Below, in pieces: positions 1 through 4,346 of a stretch of DNA of 6,817 nucleotides (the first letter of the stretch is position 1; each line of letters begins with the position of its first letter). This stretch comes from Candidatus Eiseniibacteriota bacterium. Lineage in GTDB: Bacteria > Orphanbacterota > Orphanbacteria > Orphanbacterales > Orphanbacteraceae. The notes under the pieces are model-generated. The model had not been told where the DNA came from. It did not search any database and saw only the letters and a program-made list of their open reading frames with translations. The position numbers and the translations under genes were made by a program. Location: NCBI GenBank assembly GCA_024276995.1, contig JAJRWB010000068.1, positions 1-6,817 on the forward strand, read 5' to 3'.

Positions 1-152
1 AGCGCGTACCATGCCCCTCGAAAGACGCCATGGCGGGCCACGGCGTCACGGGCGTACGCGCTGCACGTTGGATGGAAACGACACGAGGGGGAAAAGAGCG
101 GAGAGATCCACCTCCGGTAGGCGGTTATCAGGGCGATCAGGAAGGACTTCAA
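1..152 (-). CDS. yidD: Membrane protein insertion efficiency factor YidD (5' part, truncated by window edge)
   Basis: I read this small gene directly from the minus strand. It starts at a TTG (152-150) whose last two bases lie in the rnpA stop codon, and about 50 codons are present before the window ends. The protein begins [20 protein letters not shown] and continues [22 protein letters not shown], then VFRGAWYAL. The CRF-PTCS-YA block with its two cysteines and the following basic/hydrophobic helix are the hallmark of the YidD family, normally 70-90 residues. YidD is a small amphipathic protein at the inner face of the cytoplasmic membrane that assists YidC/Sec-dependent insertion. The missing C-terminal part should carry the family's conserved RC-P and G-DPVP motifs. 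A GGAGGTG lies 13 bases upstream of the TTG, rather far, so translation is probably coupled to rnpA. The start is the least certain part; the family call is strong. Confidence 0.93.
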   Translation of the reverse strand, partial: MKSFLIALITAYRRWISPLFSPSCRFHPTCSAYARDAVARHGVFRGAWYA

Positions 153-559
153 GTCCGGCGACCTTTCACCTCCGGCGCATCGGGGGCGATCCATCCCGCG
201 CGGCGGAGGAGATCCCGCATCTCTTCTTCGATTTCGTGCGATCGGCTTCGTGAAAAATCCCGCTGGGCGACGAAAATGAGATCGAGGCCTGTCCTGGTGT
301 TCAGGTCGCCCCTAATTCGCCGGAACGCTTCACGGAGCAAACGCTTCACCCTGTTCCGGGTTACCGCGTTGCCGATCCTTTTTCCCGCAACGACCGCCGA
401 ACGTACCGGATCACGCTGGGTTGCCTCATGCTCATGGAAGTAGAGGCGAAAGTTCCGGCTCCGGAGAGTGTTGCGACTTTCGAAAACCCTTTCGAAGTCT
501 CTCTTCCGGTGAAGCCGGTCCGGTCCGCGCGGCGCCTGGCGCATTCCTGGCCCGGTCAT
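149..559 (-). CDS. rnpA: Ribonuclease P protein component
   Basis: The product is the 136-residue protein subunit of RNase P, which binds the catalytic RNA and removes the 5' leader of precursor tRNAs in the cytoplasm. The conserved N-terminal [13 protein letters not shown] segment (about residues 16-29) and the diagnostic RNR-KR-LRE helix ([19 protein letters not shown], about residues 63-81) are both present. The length is slightly above the usual 110-125, with a short extra C-terminal tail. I take the ATG at 559-557, which has an AGGGGG-type ribosome-binding site 8-9 bases upstream. An in-frame ATG five codons later (544-542) would also give a normal N-terminus and cannot be excluded. The gene starts 13 bases after rpmH and overlaps the start of yidD, so the three are one transcript. 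The Shine-Dalgarno sequence can be masked by a small hairpin, described separately. Confidence 0.97.
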   Translation of the reverse strand: MTGPGMRQAPRGPDRLHRKRDFERVFESRNTLRSRNFRLYFHEHEATQRDPVRSAVVAGKRIGNAVTRNRVKRLLREAFRRIRGDLNTRTGLDLIFVAQRDFSRSRSHEIEEEMRDLLRRAGWIAPDAPEVKGRRT

Positions 560-572
560 GGGGTATTCCCCC
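560..572 (-). promoter_or_regulatory. rnpA ribosome-binding site inside a GC hairpin
   Basis: On the minus-strand transcript the 13 bases between the rpmH stop and the rnpA ATG read GGGGGAATACCCC. Four of the G residues of the Shine-Dalgarno run can pair with the four C residues directly before the AUG across an AAUA tetraloop. Ribosomes finishing rpmH would open this stem, so the layout suggests rnpA translation depends partly on rpmH translation. The pairing is seen in the sequence; the regulatory role is inferred. Confidence 0.5.
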
Positions 573-707
573 TTAGACGGCGAGCCGCTTTCTTCCTTTT
601 GCCCGGCGACGATTCAAAACGGCTCGTCCGCCACGGGTCTTCATGCGTGCACGAAATCCGTGCACCCTTTTCCTCTTCCGATTACTCGGTTGGAATGTGC
701 GCTTCAC
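573..707 (-). CDS. rpmH: 50S ribosomal protein L34
   Basis: This 44-codon gene reads (V/M)[20 protein letters not shown], then [20 protein letters not shown] and LAV. That is the full L34 sequence: the [11 protein letters not shown] start, HGFRARM centre and [10 protein letters not shown] end are family-invariant. L34 is a very basic component of the large ribosomal subunit. The start is GTG (707-705), with GGAG six bases upstream, and the stop is TAA. It is the first gene of the rpmH-rnpA-yidD operon and stands next to dnaA as in most bacteria. The consensus-like promoter at 782-810 suits a highly expressed ribosomal gene. The coding sequence contains a perfect 7-base inverted repeat (647-653 and 659-665), possibly coincidental. 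Confidence 0.98.
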   Translation of the reverse strand: MKRTFQPSNRKRKRVHGFRARMKTRGGRAVLNRRRAKGRKRLAV

Positions 708-742
708 AATATACTCCGTTCACGGTTTTCTATAGCAAACGA

Positions 743-758
743 GGCCGGCTATGCGGCC
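743..758 (-). other. Small GC stem-loop in the rpmH leader
   Basis: The rpmH leader transcript can fold GGCCG (758-754) onto CGGCC (747-743) with a six-base loop. It lies between the promoter and the rpmH ribosome-binding site. There is no U-tract, so it is not an intrinsic terminator. It could protect the mRNA 5' end or be incidental. Confidence 0.3.
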
Positions 759-781
759 ACGTCGGCACCCTTAACGGAAAA

Positions 782-810
782 AGTCTAGAGAGAGGGGTGA
801 TTCCTGTCAA
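782..810 (-). promoter_or_regulatory. Sigma70-type promoter of rpmH-rnpA-yidD
   Basis: On the minus strand a perfect -35 hexamer TTGACA (810-805) is followed after exactly 17 bases by TAGACT (787-782), a 4/6 match to TATAAT. Transcription would start near 775, leaving an rpmH leader of about 68 bases. It points away from dnaA and no competing minus-strand promoter was seen nearby. Position, spacing and orientation all fit the operon promoter. Confidence 0.8.
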
Positions 811-916
811 GAGGAAAACCCCTCGCGCCGTCACTCGCTCACCGGGGGTGTCCCTTTTTAAGGACGGCCTTCCGCCCGGATCGGCGGGAAACGGGCCACC
901 CCCTCCTTAATCTTTT

Positions 917-925
917 TGTGGAAAA
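917..925 (-). promoter_or_regulatory. DnaA box (one mismatch)
   Basis: TGTGGAAAA is the complement of TTTTCCACA and differs from the TTATCCACA consensus at one position. It lies in an AT-rich patch (907-935) some 20 bases upstream of the candidate dnaA promoter. Confidence 0.6.
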
Positions 926-941
926 ATAATCCAAAAACCTC

Positions 942-971
942 TTGCACTTCGCTCGACCGGGGTGATAATAT
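942..971 (+). promoter_or_regulatory. Candidate dnaA promoter
   Basis: TTGCAC (942-947) is followed after 16 bases by GATAAT (964-969), a 5/6 match to the -10 consensus. An alternative -10 is TAATAT (966-971), preceded by TGA as in an extended -10 element, at a spacing of 18. Transcription would start near 978, giving dnaA a leader of about 300 bases that contains three DnaA boxes. The -35 match is only 3/6, and no better rightward promoter was found between 810 and 1283. Confidence 0.45.
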
Positions 972-1156
972 CTCTTCCCCGTTCGGGAGCGGATCCCGGC
1001 GGTGGATCGGTTCGGCCAGGGTGTTCTTGACAATTTGCTTTTTCATCTCGGCAAAACGACTTCTGCGAGACCTGCCCGGGGATAAACCCGACCCGATTCG
1101 ACGGCCTCATCTATCTAAACGGTCACATAGCAATGGATTAGAGTCTTGTCCCTCGG

Positions 1157-1165
1157 TGTGGATAA
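1157..1165 (-). promoter_or_regulatory. DnaA box, perfect consensus
   Basis: TGTGGATAA is the exact complement of TTATCCACA. A degenerate neighbour, GGTGGATAT (two mismatches), follows at 1168-1176 in the same orientation. Confidence 0.85.
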
Positions 1166-1209
1166 GTGGTGGATATCTCTGTCGAAAAACGCGCCGCGTG
1201 GCCTGTTTT

Positions 1210-1218
1210 TGTGGATAA
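1210..1218 (-). promoter_or_regulatory. DnaA box, perfect consensus
   Basis: This is a second exact TGTGGATAA, preceded by a T-rich run. It lies 22 bases (about two helical turns) from the next box at 1232, so both would face the same side of the DNA. Confidence 0.87.
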
Positions 1219-1231
1219 CTTCGGGGTTGCC

Positions 1232-1240
1232 GGTGGATAA
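1232..1240 (-). promoter_or_regulatory. DnaA box (one mismatch)
   Basis: GGTGGATAA differs from the consensus only in the first base. It lies some 30 bases ahead of the dnaA ribosome-binding site and is followed by a T6 run. Binding here would be well placed to repress dnaA expression as well as to serve the origin. Confidence 0.75.
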
Positions 1241-1282
1241 CTTTTTTGGGGTGCTTTGAACCTTTTTCCCGGGGATCTGCTC

Positions 1283-2668
1283 ATGTCAACGTCTCCCTCC
1301 GCTCTGTGGTCCGCCACGCTGAATAAGATCCAGAATCATGTTTCCGACCAGACCTACGAGGCGTGGTTTGAACCTACAAAATGTGTAGCCAGCTCCGCCG
1401 AAGGGGTTCGTATCCAGGTACCGAACCAGTTTTTCGCCGACTGGCTCAAGGAGAATTACTTCACCCTGATCAGCAGCTGTCTCGGCGAGGTGCTTCGCCG
1501 CGAACCCGCCTCGGTCGACTTCGCCATCTCCTCGAACAAGGCGGAGGACGCCACGACCTCTCCCCGCCACGCGACCGGCACGGGTGGGAGAAACGGTTCG
1601 CCCTCCCGGGCGGCGAACGGCGACGTGGACAAGGCGCGGAACGCGGCGATCGCCCAGCTCAACAGCCGTTACACGTTTTCATCCTTCGTCGTGGGGCGCT
1701 CGAACCAGTTCGCCCGGGCGGCCGCCCTCGCCGTGGCGGAAAAACCGGCCCGGATCTACAACCCCCTCTTCATCTATGGCGGCGTCGGCCTCGGCAAGAC
1801 GCACCTGATCCAGGCGATCGGCCATAAGGTGATCGAAAACGCGCCCTCCTCGCGGATCCATTATGTCTCCGCCGAGAGCTTTATGAATGAAATGATCTAT
1901 TCGATTCAAAAAGGGGAAACCCTACTCTTCAAAGAGAAGTACAGAACCGTCGATCTTCTCCTCATCGACGACATCCAGTTTCTCGCCGGAAAAGAGAGCA
2001 CCCAGGAGGAGTTCTTCCACACCTTCAACGCCCTTTACAACGCGAAGAAGCAGATCGTCCTTACGAGCGATCGCCCGCCGAAGGAGATCGCCAACCTCGA
2101 GGAGAGACTCATATCCCGTTTCGAATGGGGCCTCGTGGCGGACATCGGCTCGCCCGACCTCGAAACGAGAATCGCCATCCTACGGCGGAAGGCCGAGACC
2201 GAGGGTCTCACCATCCCGCAGGATGTGCTTCTGTTCATCGCGAAATCGATCCGATCGAATATCCGGCAGCTCGAAGGCTCGCTCGTGCGCCTCCTCGCCT
2301 TCTCCTCCCTCACCGGCCAGGATCTGAACGTCGATCTCGCCCGGGACGTACTGAAGGACTACTTCTCCCACAGGACGAACAAGGCAACGATCCGCGACAT
2401 TCTGAAGGTGTGCGCCGCGCATTTCGATATCACCGAGGAGGCGATCCTGTCGAAGCGGAGAACGGCGGAGATCGCCTTGGCGCGGCAGGTGGCGATGCAC
2501 TTCGCCCGGGAGATGGGCGGCCTCTCGCTGAGCCAGATCGGGGCGCGCTTCGGTGGGCGGGACCACACCACGGTGCTGCACGCCTGCCAGAAAATACAGC
2601 GGCTCTGTGCGGCGGACGACCAGTTCCAGAACACTCTCGACCGCCTGGCCGACGAGATCACGAGCTGA
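1283..2668 (+). CDS. dnaA: Chromosomal replication initiator protein DnaA
   Basis: DnaA is the AAA+ ATPase that binds DnaA boxes, oligomerises and opens the origin. The 461-residue product has all four domains. The N-terminal domain (about 1-85, with the WF near 28-29) mediates self-association and helicase contacts, followed by a low-complexity linker (about 90-125). The AAA+ domain carries Walker A GGVGLGKTHL at 166-175, Walker B LLLIDD at 225-230 and the likely arginine finger R279 in LISRFEWGL. The DNA-binding domain holds the DnaA signature GGRDHTTVLHA at 424-434. I choose the ATG at 1283 because GGGGAT sits seven bases upstream and the protein then begins like other DnaA proteins. An upstream in-frame TTG (1256) would add nine unrelated residues. 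The region of the initiator-specific motif, which engages single strands and DnaA-trios, is intact (about 190-220). DnaA boxes flank the gene on both sides. Confidence 0.98.
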   Translation: MSTSPSALWSATLNKIQNHVSDQTYEAWFEPTKCVASSAEGVRIQVPNQFFADWLKENYFTLISSCLGEVLRREPASVDFAISSNKAEDATTSPRHATGTGGRNGSPSRAANGDVDKARNAAIAQLNSRYTFSSFVVGRSNQFARAAALAVAEKPARIYNPLFIYGGVGLGKTHLIQAIGHKVIENAPSSRIHYVSAESFMNEMIYSIQKGETLLFKEKYRTVDLLLIDDIQFLAGKESTQEEFFHTFNALYNAKKQIVLTSDRPPKEIANLEERLISRFEWGLVADIGSPDLETRIAILRRKAETEGLTIPQDVLLFIAKSIRSNIRQLEGSLVRLLAFSSLTGQDLNVDLARDVLKDYFSHRTNKATIRDILKVCAAHFDITEEAILSKRRTAEIALARQVAMHFAREMGGLSLSQIGARFGGRDHTTVLHACQKIQRLCAADDQFQNTLDRLADEITS

Positions 2669-2760
2669 AAACGACCCGCCTCACCGACACGTCACGATCC
2701 TTCCCGCTCTTTTCCGACATGCCCCGCCCCGCCGGCGCCTTCCCCGAGAGGTGAACAAGA

Positions 2761-2769
2761 TGTGGAAGT
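2761..2769 (-). promoter_or_regulatory. DnaA box with conserved TGTGGA core
   Basis: TGTGGAAGT keeps the core six bases, but the last three differ from the consensus TGTGGATAA. It is the first member of the downstream cluster and is probably low-affinity. Confidence 0.5.
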
Positions 2770-2782
2770 CTCGTGGAGCCGC

Positions 2783-2791
2783 TGTGGAAGA
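2783..2791 (-). promoter_or_regulatory. DnaA box (two mismatches)
   Basis: TGTGGAAGA has the same orientation as the box at 2761, with a start-to-start spacing of 22 bases. The same spacing separates the upstream boxes at 1210 and 1232. A weaker GGTGGAGAA follows at 2812-2820. Confidence 0.55.
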
Positions 2792-2839
2792 AAGCGTTTC
2801 GTCGCGACGGCGGTGGAGAAGACCCTCTTTTCGGTCGTT

Positions 2840-2861
2840 CTTTCCACACCGCTGTGGACGG
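2840..2861. promoter_or_regulatory. Head-to-head DnaA box pair
   Basis: CTTTCCACA (2840-2848, plus strand) and TGTGGACGG (2853-2861, minus strand) face each other across CCGC. Together they form the inverted repeat TCCACACCGCTGTGGA. The sequence shows two oppositely oriented cores only four bases apart. Cooperative binding, or formation of a small cruciform, is inference. Confidence 0.6.
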
Positions 2862-2913
2862 CGCAACTTCGGCGGAGTGCGAACGAAGGGTGCGAATCGA
2901 TGCTCTAACGGGA

Positions 2914-2930
2914 TCATCCACATTTCCACG
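2914..2930 (+). promoter_or_regulatory. Tandem DnaA boxes next to the unwinding site
   Basis: TCATCCACA (2914-2922, one mismatch) is immediately followed by ATTTCCACG (2922-2930, three mismatches, sharing one base), both in plus orientation. They stand directly before the GC-rich spacer and the CTA tract. That matches the pair of boxes from which the DnaA filament extends onto trios in B. subtilis. Confidence 0.7.
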
Positions 2931-2934
2931 GGCT

Positions 2935-2949
2935 CTACTACGACTACTA
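2935..2949 (-). repeat. DnaA-trio tract
   Basis: The plus strand reads CTA CTA CGA CTA CTA, so the complementary strand carries five consecutive 3'-GAT-type trinucleotides with one G-C change in the middle unit. In the B. subtilis system DnaA assembles from adjacent boxes onto such trios to separate the strands. Here the tract lies four bases after the box at 2922-2930 and abuts the T8/TATAAA element. Confidence 0.8.
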
Positions 2950-2962
2950 TTTTTTTTATAAA
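2950..2962. other. AT-rich DNA unwinding element
   Basis: T8 followed by ATAAA gives 13 consecutive A/T bases, conspicuous in GC-rich DNA and directly after the DnaA-trio tract. This is the expected first melting site. On its right, CTTCT-GAA-AGAAG (2964-2976) can form a five-base-pair hairpin when single-stranded. Confidence 0.75.
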
Positions 2963-2983
2963 CCTTCTGAAAGAAGAAGAGCG

Positions 2984-2992
2984 TGTGGACGA
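2984..2992 (-). promoter_or_regulatory. DnaA box on the far side of the unwinding element
   Basis: TGTGGACGA keeps the core with two mismatches. It is the only box-like site right of the AT-rich element and is oriented opposite to the pair at 2914-2930. Confidence 0.45.
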
Positions 2993-3041
2993 CGGGAAAC
3001 ACCTCCGGAGAATCTATTTTACAGACAAACAAACGACCCGT

Positions 3042-3058
3042 CCGCCGCTCCTCGGCGG
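3042..3058. other. Short GC hairpin in the dnaA-dnaN gap
   Basis: CCGCCG (3042-3047) and CGGCGG (3053-3058) can pair across a five-base loop. No T-tract follows on the plus strand, so it is not a standard intrinsic terminator for dnaA. Its role is unknown. Confidence 0.3.
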
Positions 3059-3139
3059 GAAGGGAGGCCATGAGAAAAAATAGAGTGCAACCTATTGAAA
3101 AGAAACAGGTTAAAGAAGGTGTCGGCGGGGGCTTTTCCC

Positions 3140-3168
3140 TTGCCCCTGTCGCATAGGTCCTCTATACT
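3140..3168 (+). promoter_or_regulatory. Sigma70-type promoter of the dnaN operon
   Basis: TTGCCC (3140-3145, 4/6) is separated by exactly 17 bases from TATACT (3163-3168, 5/6). Transcription would begin near 3175, about 55 bases before the dnaN start codon. This gives dnaN-recF-dciA-gyrB a promoter independent of dnaA. Confidence 0.75.
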
Positions 3169-3174
3169 GGGAAT

Positions 3175-3200
3175 TCTGGAAGAAGACTGTTCCAGACAGT
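3175..3200 (+). promoter_or_regulatory. Overlapping inverted repeats at the dnaN transcript 5' end
   Basis: TCTGGAA (3175-3181) pairs perfectly with TTCCAGA (3190-3196) around an eight-base loop. ACTGT (3186-3190) pairs with ACAGT (3196-3200) around TCCAG. The two structures share bases and exclude each other. The position at the inferred transcription start suits either an mRNA-stabilising 5' hairpin or an operator; neither is shown. Confidence 0.4.
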
Positions 3201-3230
3201 TGTAATACTTTGAGAATGGGGGAGTTCCCG

Positions 3231-4346
3231 TTGGAATTCAAAACGCAGAAGGGCGATCTTTCGAGAACCCTCGACCTGGTGCTCAATATCGTTCCGCCGA
3301 AGACCACGCTTCCCGTGCTGTCGAACCTCCTTCTCGATGTGAAGACCGATTCGATCTGTGTGGTCTCCACCGATCTCGATACCACGGTCACGACCACACT
3401 GAAAGGAGAGGTGATCCGCGAGGGGATGATCACGCTGCCGGCGCGACGGTTGAATGAAATCATCCATCACGCGGGGGACGACGAGATTCATTTCAGCCTC
3501 GAGGACGAAACGGTCGTGCGTATCGTGTGCGGAAGCACCGATTGTCGTCTTCCCGGGATTCTCGAAGAGGAGTTCCCGAAGATTCCGTCGATCCAGACGA
3601 AGGAGAGACTGCAGCTTCCCGCGGGGATGCTCAGGCGGATGGTGGCGAAGACGGCGTTCGCCGTGTCGAAAGATGAGACGCGACCGGCGCTGAACGGCAT
3701 CTTCTGGCGCATCGAGCCCAGGCGGATGGAAATGGTGTGTACCGACGGCTACCGTCTGGCGAGAATGGAAAGGACCGGCGAGTTCCCGGTGAAAGGGAAG
3801 AAGGAGTTCCTCGTATCGCCCAAGGCGCTCAACCAGATGGCCCACCTGGCGGAAGACTCCGACGAGATGGTCGATATCCGGGTGGACAACAACTACCTCG
3901 TATTCTCCTGCGCGGGGACGGTCGTCTATTCGCGACTGCTCGAAGGGCCGTTTCCACGGTACGAGCAGGTGATTCCGAAGGACAACAGGAAGGAACTGAT
4001 CACCCGCAGGGACCGGCTCATGCAGTCGTGCCGCCGGGTGGCTATTTTCAGCGACAGTCTGACCCACCAGGTACAGCTGTCGGTAAAGAAGAACGAACTG
4101 GTGTTGAAGTCGAACACGCCCGACGTGGGAGAGGCGACCGACCGCGTGGAAGCGGAGTACTCCGAGGATGAGATGGATATCGGATACAACGCCACCTATC
4201 TCGCCGACATTCTGAAGCACATCGACGGTGATATGGCGAAGTTCCGCCTCGACTCGCCGATCAAGGCGGGAATCATCGAGCCGGTCGAGCAGGAGAAGGA
4301 CGAGAACTATTTCTGTCTCCTCATGCCGCTGCGCCTTGCGGAGTGA
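3231..4346 (+). CDS. dnaN: DNA polymerase III beta subunit (sliding clamp)
   Basis: The product is the ring-shaped processivity clamp that tethers the replicative polymerase, and many repair proteins, to DNA. From the TTG at 3231 the protein has 371 residues, the usual family length, made of three repeated clamp domains (about 1-120, 121-245 and 246-371). Recognisable stretches are TLPVLSNLLL (26-35), DETRPALNGIFW (138-149), TDGYRLA (161-167), LEGPFPRYEQVIP (227-239) and the C-terminal MPLRL (365-369). I choose TTG 3231 because GGGGGAG lies six bases upstream and the N-terminus MEFKTQKGDL aligns with other clamps. In-frame ATG 3216 and TTG 3210 would add five to seven residues and lack a good ribosome-binding site, but remain possible. 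The gene has its own promoter and its stop overlaps the recF start, so translation is coupled. Confidence 0.97.
   Translation: MEFKTQKGDLSRTLDLVLNIVPPKTTLPVLSNLLLDVKTDSICVVSTDLDTTVTTTLKGEVIREGMITLPARRLNEIIHHAGDDEIHFSLEDETVVRIVCGSTDCRLPGILEEEFPKIPSIQTKERLQLPAGMLRRMVAKTAFAVSKDETRPALNGIFWRIEPRRMEMVCTDGYRLARMERTGEFPVKGKKEFLVSPKALNQMAHLAEDSDEMVDIRVDNNYLVFSCAGTVVYSRLLEGPFPRYEQVIPKDNRKELITRRDRLMQSCRRVAIFSDSLTHQVQLSVKKNELVLKSNTPDVGEATDRVEAEYSEDEMDIGYNATYLADILKHIDGDMAKFRLDSPIKAGIIEPVEQEKDENYFCLLMPLRLAE

Larger units (their letters stand above)
708..1282. other. oriC left half: rpmH-dnaA intergenic region
   Basis: This 575-base non-coding stretch separates the leftward rpmH operon from rightward dnaA. 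From left to right it holds the rpmH leader and promoter, a GC-rich segment (about 811-905), an AT-rich patch (907-935) with a DnaA-box-like sequence, a candidate dnaA promoter (942-971), and a long leader with three good DnaA boxes at 1157, 1210 and 1232. All the better boxes have the same orientation (TGTGGATAA on the plus strand). The segment from 1033 to 1150 holds nothing I recognise. Such DnaA-box clusters ahead of dnaA act both as one half of a bipartite origin and as autoregulatory sites for dnaA in other bacteria. Short open frames here (for example 916-1218) have no recognisable protein features. Confidence 0.8.
2669..3230. other. oriC right half: dnaA-dnaN intergenic region with unwinding site
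   Basis: This non-coding stretch of some 560 bases has six perfect copies of the TGTGGA/TCCACA core between 2761 and 2989. By equal-frequency arithmetic only about 0.1 would be expected in that span. It then has a CTA-repeat tract (2935-2949), a T8 run and TATAAA. The order of boxes, short GC-rich spacer, trios, AT-rich DNA and then dnaN is that of the B. subtilis unwinding region incC. Right of it lie a DnaA-box-like site (2984), a short hairpin (3042-3058), a purine/A-rich stretch (about 3060-3120) and the dnaN promoter and leader. The first 90 bases after dnaA (2669-2760) hold no recognisable terminator or site. Confidence 0.85.

Noticed and set aside
1027-1032. TTGACA upstream of dnaA as a -35 element
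   Set aside because: No sequence resembling TATAAT lies 15-19 bases downstream (the bases there read CGGCAAAA), so it is probably fortuitous.
916-1218. A 100-codon plus-strand open frame in the rpmH-dnaA gap
   Set aside because: It has no ribosome-binding site that stands out and no recognisable domain. It runs through the candidate dnaA promoter and two perfect DnaA boxes, so it is read as chance.
879-1277. GATC sites (879, 992, 1005, 1274) as a Dam/SeqA-type origin signal
   Set aside because: Four sites in this length are not clearly above expectation, and GATC is common in the neighbouring coding DNA too.
1256-1282. An upstream TTG start for dnaA
   Set aside because: It adds nine residues (MNLFPGDLL) unlike DnaA N-termini and lacks a ribosome-binding site, whereas ATG 1283 has GGGGAT at a proper distance.
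3042-3058. The GC hairpin as the dnaA transcription terminator
   Set aside because: The stem is followed by GAAGGGAGGCC rather than a T-run, and it lies nearly 400 bases past the dnaA stop.
2553-3083. A plus-strand open frame running from inside dnaA across the dnaA-dnaN gap
   Set aside because: It overlaps the end of dnaA in another frame and then covers the DnaA boxes and AT-rich element. Its composition changes abruptly and it resembles no protein family.
708-3230. A parS centromere site near the origin
   Set aside because: I looked for TGTTTCACGTGAAACA-like palindromes in both intergenic regions and saw none.
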